NCBI RefSeq assembly: GCF_000743355.1
Contig: NZ_JQEI01000026.1
Coordinates: forward strand, 248,001 to 312,000
Length of the DNA stretch: 64,000 nucleotides
Source: Serratia sp. Ag1
GTDB lineage: Bacteria > Pseudomonadota > Gammaproteobacteria > Enterobacterales > Enterobacteriaceae
Direction: 5' to 3'
Positions within the stretch are counted from its first letter, which is position 1. Each line of letters starts with the position of its first letter. Positions 9,030 to 18,445 of this stretch are shown here, one piece after another. The translations under genes were made by a program, and so were the position numbers. The notes below the pieces were generated by a model. It saw only the letters and a program-made list of their open reading frames with translations. It searched no databases and was not told the DNA's origin.

Positions 9030-9410
9030 ATGTCAGAACCTGTTTCAAGTGCGGCAATGGCTACTGCTATCGTCACTGGTGCGACCATCGCCGGGCTGCT
9101 GTCTGGGCCAGAGGCAGCCGATGTGGTGATTGGGGCGTTTGTTGGTTCGGTGATCTTTGTCATTAGTGCGAAGGATTATCCCTTTGTCACCCGAACCGTG
9201 CTGTTTTTGGTGTCGTTCGTGATCGGTGTAGTTTCAAGTGAGTTTTTTGCCAATGCGTTATCCACTACGTTGCCAGGCGAACTGGCGGTGACCAAGCTGA
9301 TTGGTGCCATTGTCAGTTCCGCCGTCAGTGTGCGTTTATTAATGGCGTTAACCAAGCGCGCGGCAGATCCCGATCTGCTCAAAAAAGGGGGACATAACAA
9401 TGAGCCTTGA
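9030..9410 (+). CDS. Putative phage holin, multi-spanning
   Basis: A 126-residue, strongly hydrophobic protein with GAGGAG before the ATG. Visible membrane segments are near residues 8-27, 29-46, 52-73 and 85-105, with a short charged cytoplasm-type tail (KRAADPDLLKKGG). Its position immediately upstream of a second small membrane protein and an endolysin identifies it as a holin or holin partner. It overlaps the next gene by 11 bp. It resembles putative holins of P2-like and tailocin clusters; which of the two membrane proteins forms the lethal hole cannot be told from sequence. Confidence 0.7.
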   Translation: MSEPVSSAAMATAIVTGATIAGLLSGPEAADVVIGAFVGSVIFVISAKDYPFVTRTVLFLVSFVIGVVSSEFFANALSTTLPGELAVTKLIGAIVSSAVSVRLLMALTKRAADPDLLKKGGHNNEP

Positions 9411-9705
9411 TACTCTGTTGCTGGCTATCAATGGCATCGCCTGTGGGTTGATCGCGCTACGGTTACTCGCTTTCCGGCGGGGTAAAAAAAATCATGACTA
9501 CTGCGCTGCTTTTTTTGCTTTCGTTATTATTGCCGCCAGCGGTACGGTGGCGATCCGCCTGGCGCTGGGCGTGTACGATGAGGTAGACCCTGCAGAAGCC
9601 TTGCTTAACGTTGCGTTATGTATCGGTGTGTTTGCGGTTAGAGGCAATATCAAACTATTAGTCCGTTTTTCTGGTGTGAAAAAAAGTGAGGTCAGCCATG
9701 AGTAA
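9400..9705 (+). CDS. Putative phage holin (3-TM type)
   Basis: A 101-residue protein with three predicted membrane segments (about residues 4-23, 35-56 and 67-85) and basic loops, resembling the putative 3-TM phage holin family. It overlaps the upstream holin-like gene by 11 bp and the downstream endolysin by 8 bp, so the three form a coupled lysis cassette. No Rz/Rz1-type spanin pair is visible after the endolysin, which is unusual for a complete lysis module. Confidence 0.7.
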   Translation: MSLDTLLLAINGIACGLIALRLLAFRRGKKNHDYCAAFFAFVIIAASGTVAIRLALGVYDEVDPAEALLNVALCIGVFAVRGNIKLLVRFSGVKKSEVSHE

Positions 9706-10270
9706 CCTGACATCTCAGGATTATCAACGGGCTGCAGCGTTACTGGGTGTCCCTGGTGCAGCCGTTCAGGCGGTTGCTGAAGTGGAAAGCGCCGGGGCGG
9801 GTATGTTGCCTGATGGTCGGCCCAAAATTCTGTTCGAGCGTCATGTATTCCGCCGTTTGTTGCTGGAGAAGGGGATCAAAGTTGATGGCTTGCCTGTCGA
9901 TTTAGTTAACAGTGCGGCGGGGGGATATAGCGGTGGTGCGGCGGAGCATGAGCGCCTGGCCCGTGCTGCAAAGATAGAGCGTGAATGTGCGCTCCAGTCA
10001 TGCAGTTGGGGGGCATTCCAGATCATGGGATATCACTGGAAGCTACTGAAATACCGGACATTACAAGCTTTCATTAACGCTATGTACCGTGGGGATGCCG
10101 CGCAGTTGGAGGCTTTTGTGCGTTTTATCAATGCTAATTCGGTGCTGGTTAAAGCTTTGCGCATGCTTGATTGGGCTGCGTTTGCCAAGAGCTATAATGG
10201 CCCCGGTTATGCGAGCAATAACTACGATAAAAAAATGGCTGCGGCTTTCAGCCGAGCCGGTGGGCAATGA
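9698..10270 (+). CDS. Endolysin, N-acetylmuramidase family
   Basis: A 190-residue muramidase of the DUF3380 / N-acetylmuramidase type that cuts the glycan strands of peptidoglycan. The conserved beginning of the catalytic domain is visible (VAEVESAG near residues 26-33, then ILFERHVF, CSWGAFQIMG and KSYNGPGY). There is no signal peptide, so it should reach the periplasm through the holins upstream. The ATG at 9698 is chosen over one at 9686 because it gives MSNLTSQDY and overlaps the holin stop by 8 bp. It is the last phage gene; iap ends 25 bp later on the other strand. Confidence 0.85.
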   Translation: MSNLTSQDYQRAAALLGVPGAAVQAVAEVESAGAGMLPDGRPKILFERHVFRRLLLEKGIKVDGLPVDLVNSAAGGYSGGAAEHERLARAAKIERECALQSCSWGAFQIMGYHWKLLKYRTLQAFINAMYRGDAAQLEAFVRFINANSVLVKALRMLDWAAFAKSYNGPGYASNNYDKKMAAAFSRAGGQ

Positions 10271-10294
10271 AGAAAACCTACATTGCCGCACCCC

Positions 10295-11590
10295 CTATTT
10301 TTTCTTTTTACCTTTTTCTTGCTCTATAACCGGTTGCGCTTGCGCCAACTCTTTAATCAAGGGCAACAGGATTTGCACGATATCGTGGCTGCGTTGATCG
10401 ATTCGCCCTGGCAGATTGCTTTCCAGATATTGCAGGTTGTCGTATTGCGGGCGATGCCAGGTCACCCCTTGAGTGAACTGTGGGCTAACGGCGGTTTGTT
10501 GGTAGCCATCTTTATCCCCCAGCGACCAGTTGGTGGCCTCCACCGCTAAAATTGGCATCTTTGCCTCGTCAAAAACTGTGTGATCGGAGCAACAACCGGT
10601 TCCTTTGGGGTATTTTTCACTGCCGGGGTTGATGGCGGCGGGAATATCGTAGAGTTGGGCGATTTCCAGTGCGCGATCGCGGGTGATTTTGGCGACTTCC
10701 GGTGCGGTATTACGCCCTGAGTGGAAATAGAGTTGATCGCCAGTGATCAGGTTATCGAGGTTGATCACCAACAAAGTGTCATCGCGTTCTTCCTGCGTCA
10801 TACGCCTCAGGTAGTTTTTCGCCCCCAGTGATTTGAGCTCTTCACCGCTGGTTGCCAAAAAGCGCAGGGTGTATGCCGTGGGGATATCTTTCATCTGTTG
10901 TGCCAGTTCCAGCATAACCCCAACGCCGGAAGCATTGTCGTCTACGCCTTGCAGGGCCGATCCGCCCAGATTATTGCCCACTTCACTGTCATTGTGTGGG
11001 GTATAGGTATCGAAATGAGCCATGATGATGATCTGTTTGTTCTGCTTGCCTTTTTTTGCTGCGATCACCGAAGTCACAATGATCTTGTTCCAATCTTCAC
11101 TGGTATCATTTTTGCTATAAAGGTATTGGGCATTAAAGCTACGCGTATTGCTTGAATAACCCATATTGGCAAATTGTTGTTTAAGATAATCTGCAGCCAG
11201 CAATTCTGTTGGGCTCCCCGCCATGCGCCCCGGAAAATGCGTGGCGATATGGCGTATTTGTTGGGCGGCAAACTGGCCTAATGGCGTGGTTTTAGGGGGC
11301 TTGGTTTTTTTTGGCTCTTTTTTTTCTTTGGCTTTTTTAGCCGATTTGGCAGTGGGCAACGCCTTGTCAGTATTGCTGACGGTGGATAACAGCATTTGCT
11401 CAGCAGCAAATTGGCCAGGTGCGGGTTCTGTGGTTGCGGGAGCGTTTGTACTGTTGCTGATCAGGCTATGTTCAGCGGCAAATTGGCCTAAGGAAGCTTC
11501 TTTGGCAGGTTTTGTGCTTGCTGAAATACTTGTAATGTAACCAAAGGCGGCCATCATTACAGCGGCTCTCAGGCAAAAGCGGGAAAACAT
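10295..11590 (-). CDS. iap: Iap-type M28 aminopeptidase (alkaline phosphatase isozyme conversion) with repeated N-terminal extension
   Basis: A 431-residue periplasmic zinc aminopeptidase. In E. coli, Iap trims the N-terminal Arg of alkaline phosphatase. After a signal peptide (residues 1-24) there is a low-complexity Lys/Pro/Ala segment, then the M28 domain with metal-ligand motifs HFD (about 192-194), GVDDN (215-219), GEE (249-251), INLDN and CCSDH. It is some 85 residues longer than the E. coli protein as I remember it. The motif (L/P)GQFAA(E/Q) occurs three times, at about 34-40, 58-64 and 104-110; the third aligns with the normal start of the mature E. coli enzyme. It is convergent with the phage endolysin. 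Confidence 0.85.
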   Translation of the reverse strand: MFSRFCLRAAVMMAAFGYITSISASTKPAKEASLGQFAAEHSLISNSTNAPATTEPAPGQFAAEQMLLSTVSNTDKALPTAKSAKKAKEKKEPKKTKPPKTTPLGQFAAQQIRHIATHFPGRMAGSPTELLAADYLKQQFANMGYSSNTRSFNAQYLYSKNDTSEDWNKIIVTSVIAAKKGKQNKQIIIMAHFDTYTPHNDSEVGNNLGGSALQGVDDNASGVGVMLELAQQMKDIPTAYTLRFLATSGEELKSLGAKNYLRRMTQEERDDTLLVINLDNLITGDQLYFHSGRNTAPEVAKITRDRALEIAQLYDIPAAINPGSEKYPKGTGCCSDHTVFDEAKMPILAVEATNWSLGDKDGYQQTAVSPQFTQGVTWHRPQYDNLQYLESNLPGRIDQRSHDIVQILLPLIKELAQAQPVIEQEKGKKKK

Positions 11591-11690
11591 ACCGAAAAAT
11601 CCTTTTTAGGTAACGGTGAGGCCGATTATGTATGCTCGGCACTAGTATGGGGGGCTATTACTAATTACACAATTTCTTCGTTTCTCAATT

Positions 11691-11817
11691 TATACCCGTC
11701 ATACTTCAAGTTGCTTGGGTGTTGGCTTCCTTCACTCACCCCAGTCACTTACCTGAGTAAGCTCCTGGGGCTTCGCTCAGTTGCCGCCTACAAGCAACTC
11801 GAATTATTTTGGGTATA
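11691..11817 (-). repeat. ERIC element, full length (127 bp)
   Basis: The segment starts with TATACCCGTCATACTTCAAG and ends with AATTATTTTGGGTATA. On the minus strand it carries the ERIC core CCCCAGGAGCTTAC and AAGTGACTGGGGTGAG. At 127 bp it matches the usual full ERIC length. It lies in the 404-bp gap between the divergent iap and cysG genes. Transcribed through, it would form a large hairpin. Apart from this element, the partial copy next to it, and a probable cysG promoter near 11,950-11,990, the gap shows nothing recognisable. Confidence 0.9.
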
Positions 11818-11827
11818 GAACGAAATA

Positions 11828-11870
11828 GACCCAAATAATTCGAGCTGCTGGCGGGCAGCCAACACCCAAG
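11828..11870 (+). repeat. Internally deleted ERIC copy, inverted next to the full element
   Basis: GACCCAAATAATTCGAG followed by GCAGCCAACACCCAAG matches two separate parts of ERIC in the opposite orientation to the adjacent full element, with the core missing. Together the two make a long imperfect inverted repeat. Confidence 0.65.
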
Positions 11871-11994
11871 AATTTCAGGCCAGAAACTGCGGCCTATATT
11901 CCATTATTGAACAAGCCATTCCTTTTCGTCATTTCAGAGGCGAAATCTCACCCCGTATAGTCACACTATCTTTCTGTTATATGAAAAGGCCGTT

Positions 11995-13425
11995 GTGGAC
12001 TATCTACCAATATTTGCCGATCTCAAACAACGTCCGGTGCTGGTGGTTGGCGGCGGTGACGTCGCCGCACGTAAGATCGATCTGCTCCAGCGTGCTGGGG
12101 CAGAGATTCGGGTGGTTGCGCAGGCGCTTTCAGCGGAAATTGAGCATCTTCATCAGCAAGGCCTGGTTCACTGGCTGGCGCGATCTTTTGATCCGCAGCA
12201 ACTGGACGAGGTATTTCTGGTGATTGCCGCGACCGACAACAGTCAACTGAATGCTGAGGTGTATGCCGAAGCGGATAAACGCCGCGTGTTGGCGAACGTG
12301 GTGGACGATCAGCCGCGCTGTTCCTTTATCTTCCCATCAATTATCGATCGTTCACCGCTGGTGGTGGCCGTTTCTTCAGGTGGCCAAGCCCCAGTGCTGG
12401 CACGGATGCTGCGCGAAAAACTCGAAGCGTTGCTCCCGGTCAGCCTTGGGCAGATGGCCATTCTTGCCGGGGGCTTGCGCAGTAAAGTGAAACAGCAACT
12501 TTCATCGATTGGGGCAAGGCGCCGTTTCTGGGAGAAAGCCTTCGGTGGCCGTTTCGCCACGCTGGTTGCCAGTGGCCAAACCGCGCAGGCAGAGCGGCAG
12601 TTAGCACAGGATTTAGCTGATTTTGCACAGGGCGATGAAGGTCAGAAAGGTGAGATTGCACTGGTTGGGGCTGGCCCTGGCGATGTCGGTTTGCTGACGC
12701 TGCGCGGGTTGCAGGTGATGCAACAGGCTGATGTGGTGCTGTATGACCATTTGGTGAGTGATGAAACGTTGGATTTGGTACGCCGGGATGCTGAGCGGAT
12801 CTGCGTGGGCAAACGCGCTGGTGCGCACTCGGTGATCCAGGAAGAAACCAATCGCCTGCTGGTGGAACTGGCGCAGCAGGGTAAGCGTGTGGTGCGGCTG
12901 AAGGGCGGCGATCCGTTTATTTTTGGCCGTGGGGGCGAAGAGCTACAGGTGGCTGCCGCCGCGGGCATTCCGTTCCAGGTGGTACCGGGAGTGACCGCTG
13001 CCGCAGGCGCGACGGCGTATGCCGGTATTCCGTTAACCCATCGCGATCACGCGCAAAGCGTGACCTTTATTACCGGCCATTGCCGCCCGGATGGCAGCGG
13101 CTTGGACTGGGCCGATCTGGCACGGGCGCGCCAGACTTTGGCTATCTACATGGGCACCATGAAGGCGGCGGATATCAGCCGTAACCTGATCGCTCATGGC
13201 CGAGAGGGTAACACGCCAGTGGCGGTGATCAGCCGTGGGACGCGGCCCGATCAGCAGGTGCAGACGGGCACGTTGCAACAACTGGAGCAATTAGCTCAAC
13301 AGGCACCATTGCCCGCTCTGTTGGTGATCGGTGAGGTGGTGGAACTGCACCATCAAATTGCCTGGTTTGGGCATCAATCGCAGGCGGAGGGGGGATCTCG
13401 CCCCGCCGTCGTGAATCTGGCTTAG
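11995..13425 (+). CDS. cysG: Siroheme synthase CysG
   Basis: A 476-residue trifunctional enzyme that makes siroheme, the cofactor of sulfite and nitrite reductases. The N-terminal part is the NAD-binding precorrin-2 dehydrogenase/ferrochelatase ([11 protein letters not shown] near residues 17-27, [18 protein letters not shown]). The C-terminal part, from about residue 218, is the uroporphyrinogen-III C-methyltransferase ([50 protein letters not shown]). The start is a GTG behind AAAAGG, giving MDYLPIF as in the family. It leads cysD by 35 bp, which ties siroheme supply to sulfate activation. A CysB-activated promoter is likely but no clear site was assigned. Confidence 0.93.
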   Translation: MDYLPIFADLKQRPVLVVGGGDVAARKIDLLQRAGAEIRVVAQALSAEIEHLHQQGLVHWLARSFDPQQLDEVFLVIAATDNSQLNAEVYAEADKRRVLANVVDDQPRCSFIFPSIIDRSPLVVAVSSGGQAPVLARMLREKLEALLPVSLGQMAILAGGLRSKVKQQLSSIGARRRFWEKAFGGRFATLVASGQTAQAERQLAQDLADFAQGDEGQKGEIALVGAGPGDVGLLTLRGLQVMQQADVVLYDHLVSDETLDLVRRDAERICVGKRAGAHSVIQEETNRLLVELAQQGKRVVRLKGGDPFIFGRGGEELQVAAAAGIPFQVVPGVTAAAGATAYAGIPLTHRDHAQSVTFITGHCRPDGSGLDWADLARARQTLAIYMGTMKAADISRNLIAHGREGNTPVAVISRGTRPDQQVQTGTLQQLEQLAQQAPLPALLVIGEVVELHHQIAWFGHQSQAEGGSRPAVVNLA

Positions 13426-13460
13426 GCCGAATATAACGGCAAGGCGTTTAAGGATCTGCT

Positions 13461-14369
13461 ATGGACGAAAAACGACTCACTCATTTGCGGCAATTGGAGG
13501 CGGAGAGTATCCATATCATCCGTGAGGTTGCCGCTGAATTTGCTAACCCGGTGATGATGTACTCTATCGGGAAAGACTCCTCCGTCATGTTGCACCTGGC
13601 GCGTAAGGCGTTTTATCCGGGAACTTTACCTTTCCCATTGCTGCATGTGGATACTGGCTGGAAATTCCGCGAAATGTATGAGTTTCGCGATAGGACGGCT
13701 AAAGAGTATGGTTTCGAATTGTTGGTGCACAAGAACCCCGAAGGCGTGGCGATGGGCATCAACCCATTTGTCCACGGCAGTGCCAAACATACCGATATCA
13801 TGAAAACCGAAGGTTTGAAGCAGGCATTGAACAAGTACGGTTTTGATGCCGCTTTTGGTGGTGCGCGTCGCGATGAGGAAAAATCCCGAGCCAAAGAACG
13901 TATCTATTCGTTCCGCGATCGTTTCCACCGCTGGGATCCTAAAAACCAGCGCCCGGAGTTGTGGCACAACTATAACGGCCAGATTAATAAGGGGGAGAGC
14001 ATCCGCGTATTCCCGCTGTCGAACTGGACAGAACTGGATATCTGGCAATATATCTTCCTGGAGCAGATCGACATTGTGCCGCTGTATCTGGCAAAACCGC
14101 GCCCGGTGGTAGAGCGTGATGGCACCTTGCTGATGGTGGATGACGATCGTATCGATCTGCAACCTGGGGAAGTGATCAGCCAGCGCATGGTGCGTTTCCG
14201 TACTCTCGGCTGCTGGCCGCTGACCGGCGCGGTCGGTTCTTCAGCACAAACGCTACCGGAGATCATTGAAGAAATGTTGATCTCCACCACCAGTGAACGT
14301 CAGGGCCGCATGATCGATCGCGATCAATCTGGTTCGATGGAGCTGAAAAAGCGCCAAGGGTATTTCTAA
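13461..14369 (+). CDS. cysD: Sulfate adenylyltransferase subunit 2 CysD
   Basis: A 302-residue catalytic subunit of ATP sulfurylase, which with CysN makes adenosine phosphosulfate from ATP and sulfate. The PP-loop-like motif SIGKDSS lies at residues 35-41, and [15 protein letters not shown] and the C-terminal KKRQGYF are family hallmarks. Length matches E. coli CysD. It is the second gene of cysGDNC and is followed by cysN after 11 bp with GGAG before the next ATG. Function is well established for the family. Confidence 0.97.
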   Translation: MDEKRLTHLRQLEAESIHIIREVAAEFANPVMMYSIGKDSSVMLHLARKAFYPGTLPFPLLHVDTGWKFREMYEFRDRTAKEYGFELLVHKNPEGVAMGINPFVHGSAKHTDIMKTEGLKQALNKYGFDAAFGGARRDEEKSRAKERIYSFRDRFHRWDPKNQRPELWHNYNGQINKGESIRVFPLSNWTELDIWQYIFLEQIDIVPLYLAKPRPVVERDGTLLMVDDDRIDLQPGEVISQRMVRFRTLGCWPLTGAVGSSAQTLPEIIEEMLISTTSERQGRMIDRDQSGSMELKKRQGYF

Positions 14370-14380
14370 GGAGCCGCCGG

Positions 14381-15820
14381 ATGAACAACGTTATTGCACA
14401 ACAAATTGCTGAACAGGGCGGTGTGGAGTCTTATCTGCACGCGCAGCAGCACAAAAGCCTGTTACGTTTCCTGACCTGTGGCAGTGTTGACGATGGCAAA
14501 AGTACCCTGATTGGCCGTTTGCTGCACGATACCCGCCAGATTTACGAAGATCAGCTTTCAACGCTGCATACCGACAGCAAGCGTATTGGTACGCAGGGCG
14601 AAAAACTCGATCTGGCGTTACTGGTCGACGGTTTGCAGGCCGAGCGTGAGCAGGGCATCACCATCGATGTGGCCTATCGCTATTTCTCTACGGAGAAACG
14701 TAAATTTATCATTGCTGATACGCCGGGGCATGAGCAGTACACCCGCAATATGGCGACCGGGGCGTCTACCTGCGATCTGGCGATCCTGCTGCTTGATGCG
14801 CGCAAAGGTATGCTGGATCAAACCCGTCGCCACAGCTTTATTGCCACGCTGCTGGGGATTCGTCACCTGGTGGTGGCGGTGAACAAGATGGATCTGGTGG
14901 ATTACAGCGAAGCGGTGTTTGAGCAATACAAACAGGATTACCTGACGTTTGCCGAGCAGTTGCCAAGCGATCTGAGCATCAAGTTTGTGCCGCTGTCGGC
15001 GTTGGACGGTGACAACGTGGCGGCGCAAAGCGAGCGTATGCCGTGGTACAGCGGGCCAACGCTGCTGGAAGTGCTGGAAAGTGTGGATGTGATCAGCCAA
15101 AGGGAAAGTCAGCCGCTGCGCTTCCCGGTGCAGTACGTCAATCGCCCGAATCTCGACTTCCGTGGCTACGCAGGCACCTTGTCTGCTGGCGTGGTGCGTG
15201 TCGGCCAGCGCGTGAAAGTGCTGCCATCCGGCGTAGAATCCAGCGTTGCGCGCATCGTGACCTTTGATGGCGATTTGCAGCAAGCCGTGCCGGGTGAGGC
15301 GATCACGCTGGTGCTGCAAGACGAAATCGACATCAGCCGTGGCGATCTGCTGGTGGATGCAACTGAAACGCTGCAGGCGGCGCAGAGTGCGCTGGTGGAT
15401 GTGGTGTGGATGGCTGAGCAGGCACTGCTGCCAGGGCAGAGTTATGACATCAAGGTAGCAGGCAAGAAAACCCGCGCCCGGATAGAAAGTATTCGCCATC
15501 AGGTGGAGATTAACTCGTTGGCACAGCATCCTGCCGCGCTTTTACCGCTGAACGGCATCGGGCTGGTGGAGCTGACTTTTGACGAACCGCTGGTGCTGGA
15601 CAGTTATCAGCAGAACCATGATACCGGTGGCCTGATCTTTATCGATCGTTTGACCAACGTGACGGTGGGGGCTGGGCTGATCCGCGAGGCGCTGCACCAC
15701 AACCAGCAACCAGCCACCGGTAATTACAGCGCTTTTGAACTTGAACTGAATGCGTTGGTGCGTAAACATTTCCCTCATTGGGAAGCGCGTGATCTGCTTG
15801 GAGGGAAATCGCGTGGTTGA
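14381..15820 (+). CDS. cysN: Sulfate adenylyltransferase subunit 1 CysN
   Basis: A 479-residue GTPase subunit of ATP sulfurylase whose GTP hydrolysis drives sulfate activation by CysD. The P-loop GSVDDGKST is at residues 34-42, the G3 motif DTPGHEQ and G4 motif NKMD follow, and the C-terminal half has the EF-Tu-like beta-barrel domains. Length is close to E. coli CysN (about 475). The stop codon overlaps the GTG start of cysC, so the two genes are coupled. Confidence 0.97.
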   Translation: MNNVIAQQIAEQGGVESYLHAQQHKSLLRFLTCGSVDDGKSTLIGRLLHDTRQIYEDQLSTLHTDSKRIGTQGEKLDLALLVDGLQAEREQGITIDVAYRYFSTEKRKFIIADTPGHEQYTRNMATGASTCDLAILLLDARKGMLDQTRRHSFIATLLGIRHLVVAVNKMDLVDYSEAVFEQYKQDYLTFAEQLPSDLSIKFVPLSALDGDNVAAQSERMPWYSGPTLLEVLESVDVISQRESQPLRFPVQYVNRPNLDFRGYAGTLSAGVVRVGQRVKVLPSGVESSVARIVTFDGDLQQAVPGEAITLVLQDEIDISRGDLLVDATETLQAAQSALVDVVWMAEQALLPGQSYDIKVAGKKTRARIESIRHQVEINSLAQHPAALLPLNGIGLVELTFDEPLVLDSYQQNHDTGGLIFIDRLTNVTVGAGLIREALHHNQQPATGNYSAFELELNALVRKHFPHWEARDLLGGKSRG

Positions 15821-16436
15821 GATCCGGCCAACCGGGCCAGATGATGAAAATGTGGTGTGGCATCCGCATGCGGTAACGCGTGCGGAGCGTGAAGTGCGTA
15901 ATGGCCATCAGGGCGTGGTGCTGTGGTTTACCGGGCTTTCCGGCTCGGGGAAGTCCACCGTGGCGGGTGCATTGGAACAGGCGTTGCATCAGCTAGGGAT
16001 CAGCACTTATCTGTTGGATGGCGATAACGTGCGCCACGGTTTGTGCCGCGATCTGGGGTTTTCTGACGACGATCGGCGTGAGAATATCCGCCGCGTCGGG
16101 GAGAGCGCCAAGCTGATGGTGGACGCCGGGTTGGTGGTGCTGACCGCTTTCATTTCGCCACACCGGGCTGAACGGCAGATGGTGCGCGAAATGCTCGAGC
16201 CCGGGCGTTTTGTCGAAGTGTTTGTCGACACGCCATTGGCCATTTGCGAAGCTCGCGATCCTAAAGGGTTGTACAAAAAGGCCCGTGCTGGCGAACTGCG
16301 CAACTTCACTGGGATCGACTCGGTTTACGAGGCGCCTGTCCAGCCCGAGGTGCATTTGAATGGTGAACAATTAGTAACAAATTTGACTGCGCAATTATTA
16401 GACGTACTGCGTGGTCGGGCTATGATCAGATCCTGA
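15813..16436 (+). CDS. cysC: Adenylylsulfate kinase CysC
   Basis: A 207-residue APS kinase that phosphorylates adenosine phosphosulfate to PAPS. The P-loop GLSGSGKST is at residues 41-49, followed by [12 protein letters not shown] and the lid region [13 protein letters not shown]. The frame is open from 15750, but the GTG at 15813 fits best: it has GGAGGG 8 bp upstream, overlaps the cysN stop by 8 bp, and gives a protein close to the 201 residues of E. coli CysC. It closes the cysGDNC cluster. Confidence 0.95.
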   Translation: MVEIRPTGPDDENVVWHPHAVTRAEREVRNGHQGVVLWFTGLSGSGKSTVAGALEQALHQLGISTYLLDGDNVRHGLCRDLGFSDDDRRENIRRVGESAKLMVDAGLVVLTAFISPHRAERQMVREMLEPGRFVEVFVDTPLAICEARDPKGLYKKARAGELRNFTGIDSVYEAPVQPEVHLNGEQLVTNLTAQLLDVLRGRAMIRS

Positions 16437-16592
16437 GTTCGTGAAAAGCGCGTGGCAGTTTTGTCAGGCGTTTTTTAATCTGCCCCAAGTGACTTTGAGA
16501 TGCAGCCAGCCAATACTTTTGCATCTTGAAGGGCGATGGGGATAGGCCTGCTGTAAAGCGTGCCGATAGACGATGAATGGACAGGGATCGTT

Positions 16593-16907
16593 ATGCATAA
16601 TGCCTCGCCAATACTGATTGATACGCAACAACAAGAAGAGCCATCGTACTCTTTCTTGGGTGGTATCAGCGGTTTTGTGTTCTATTGGCTGGCGTTCGCG
16701 GTGCCCTTTCTGATTTATGGTTCCAACACGCTATTCTTCCTGCTTTATACTTGGCCGTTTTTTCTGGCGCTGATGCCAGTATCCGTCTTGGTGGGGATCG
16801 CCGTTAGCATGTTGCTGCGTGGCAAACTGTTTTTTACCCTGCTGATGACCGGTGCGGTGGTAGTTTGCCTGTTCTGGCTGATGTTCAGTTTTCTCAGCGG
16901 CTGGTAA
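16593..16907 (+). CDS. ygbE: YgbE-like inner membrane protein (DUF3561)
   Basis: A 104-residue membrane protein with three hydrophobic segments (about residues 22-40, 44-66 and 77-102) and the family stretch LIYGSNTLFFLLYTWPFFLALMP, split here by no gaps relative to E. coli YgbE as remembered. The ATG at 16593 is chosen because the family starts shortly before the Glu-rich segment and CAGGGA precedes it. It follows cysC in E. coli as well. No function is known. Confidence 0.85.
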   Translation: MHNASPILIDTQQQEEPSYSFLGGISGFVFYWLAFAVPFLIYGSNTLFFLLYTWPFFLALMPVSVLVGIAVSMLLRGKLFFTLLMTGAVVVCLFWLMFSFLSGW

Positions 16908-16948
16908 TCAGCAGGGCGCAGAAGCCTGCGCCCGAGAAATGCCGAGGA

Positions 16949-17671
16949 TTATAAAACCTTGCTAAGAAATGCCTGCGTGCGTGGATTGGCGGGTTGGCTG
17001 AAAATCTGCTGTGGAGTGCCTTCTTCCTGAATAATTCCCTGATCGATAAACAGCACCCGATCGGCCACCTCACGAGCAAAGCCCATTTCATGCGTCACGA
17101 CCACCATGGTCATGCCCTCATGTGCCAGTGACTTCATCACCGCCAGCACTTCGCCAACCAATTCAGGATCCAATGCCGACGTTGGTTCATCGAACAGCAT
17201 AATTTTAGGTTCCATCGCCAGTGCCCTGGCGATCGCCACCCGCTGTTGCTGGCCACCGGACAAGCTGCTGGGGTAGGCGTCGATTTTGTCGAGCAGACCA
17301 ACCTTTTGCAGCAACACTTCTGCTCGCTCGATGGCTTTGCCACGTGGCAACCCTTGCACTTCCATCGGTGCCATAATGATGTTTTGCAGCACCGTCATGT
17401 GCGGAAACAGGTTAAAACGCTGGAAGACCATCCCGACGCTTTCTCGCATCTTGTTCAGATCGGTTTTATGGCTGTGGATGGCAAAGCCGTTGACGTCAAT
17501 TTCACCACCAGAAAGGGTTTCCAGCGCATTGATGCAGCGCAGAAAGGTGCTTTTGCCGGAGCCGGAAGGGCCGATAATGCACACCACTTCATTGGGCGCG
17601 ATCTCGCAGGAGATACCGCGCAGCACATGGCTCTCGCCAAATTGTTTTTGCAGGTTATGTACGCGAATCAC
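16949..17671 (-). CDS. Polar amino acid ABC transporter, ATP-binding protein
   Basis: A 240-residue ABC ATPase of the polar amino acid uptake family (GlnQ/HisP/ArtP type). The Walker A motif GPSGSGKST is at residues 34-42, followed by the signature LSGGQQQR, Walker [13 protein letters not shown] and the switch histidine in VVVTHEM. It overlaps the permease gene by 17 bp and is the last gene of a three-gene minus-strand operon. It powers import of the ligand delivered by the product of 18446-19216. The substrate cannot be fixed from the ATPase. Confidence 0.9.
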   Translation of the reverse strand: MIRVHNLQKQFGESHVLRGISCEIAPNEVVCIIGPSGSGKSTFLRCINALETLSGGEIDVNGFAIHSHKTDLNKMRESVGMVFQRFNLFPHMTVLQNIIMAPMEVQGLPRGKAIERAEVLLQKVGLLDKIDAYPSSLSGGQQQRVAIARALAMEPKIMLFDEPTSALDPELVGEVLAVMKSLAHEGMTMVVVTHEMGFAREVADRVLFIDQGIIQEEGTPQQIFSQPANPRTQAFLSKVL

Positions 17672-18419
17672 TTTTACCGAACCTTTTTTCCATATGTTGC
17701 ACCATCAGCGAAAGCAGGAAGGTGATCACCCAGTAGACCAAGGAGATGGCCAGGTAGGGCTCCCAATAGGTGGCATACGCACCGGAAACGGTACGGGCGG
17801 CATAGGCCAGATCGGCCAGACCGATGGCGGAAGCCAGCGATGAATCTTTGACGATAGCGATCGCGTTGTTGCCCAATGGCGGCAACATACGGCGAAACGC
17901 CTGCGGCAGGATCACTTTGCGCATGGTTTTGCCATAGCTCATACCCAACGAGCGTGAAGCTTCCATCTGGCCGCGATCGATGGATTGAATGCCGGCACGG
18001 AAGATTTCCGACACGTAGGCACCAGCGTTCAGGGTGATTGCCACTACGCATGACAGGAAGGCGCCGTAGTCGGAACGTAGCGCGCGGGCGAAGTCGGCGC
18101 TCATCAGGCCGCTGGTGACCAGCAACCCATCACGCGGGTTGATGAACAGCGGCACTAACGCGAAGTGTACGACCATGATTTGTACAAACAGCGGCGTGCC
18201 GCGAAAAGCGCTGATGTAAATACGCACCGGCCATTGAATGCCATAGTGCAGAATCGGCTTCCAGATGCCGTGCGGTGCCTGCGCCAAGCGGCCCAACCCG
18301 AGGATTAATCCCCAGGTGGTGCCCAACAATACGCAGACAATGGTGCATTTGATGGTCATCAGGGCACCTTCCATAAACAGCGGTGCGTATTCCTGAATGA
18401 TCTCCCAACGGAAATTCAA
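17655..18419 (-). CDS. Polar amino acid ABC transporter, permease
   Basis: A 254-residue inner membrane permease of the His/Glu/Gln/Arg family with about five membrane segments. The EAA loop that contacts the ATPase is visible ([28 protein letters not shown]). Only one permease gene is present, so a homodimer is likely. It lies 26 bp downstream of the binding-protein gene and overlaps the ATPase gene. Confidence 0.9.
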   Translation of the reverse strand: MNFRWEIIQEYAPLFMEGALMTIKCTIVCVLLGTTWGLILGLGRLAQAPHGIWKPILHYGIQWPVRIYISAFRGTPLFVQIMVVHFALVPLFINPRDGLLVTSGLMSADFARALRSDYGAFLSCVVAITLNAGAYVSEIFRAGIQSIDRGQMEASRSLGMSYGKTMRKVILPQAFRRMLPPLGNNAIAIVKDSSLASAIGLADLAYAARTVSGAYATYWEPYLAISLVYWVITFLLSLMVQHMEKRFGKSDSRT

Positions 18420-18445
18420 AGGTAGTTCCTTCTGATTGGTTCAGT

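Noticed and set aside
10271-10294. Phage attachment site between the endolysin and iap
   Set aside because: The 24 bp show no repeat of sequence elsewhere in the window that I could identify; the partner site, if any, would be outside it.
14618-15529. A 303-codon open frame antisense to cysN
   Set aside because: His/Gln/Arg-rich shadow translation opposite a fully conserved cysN.
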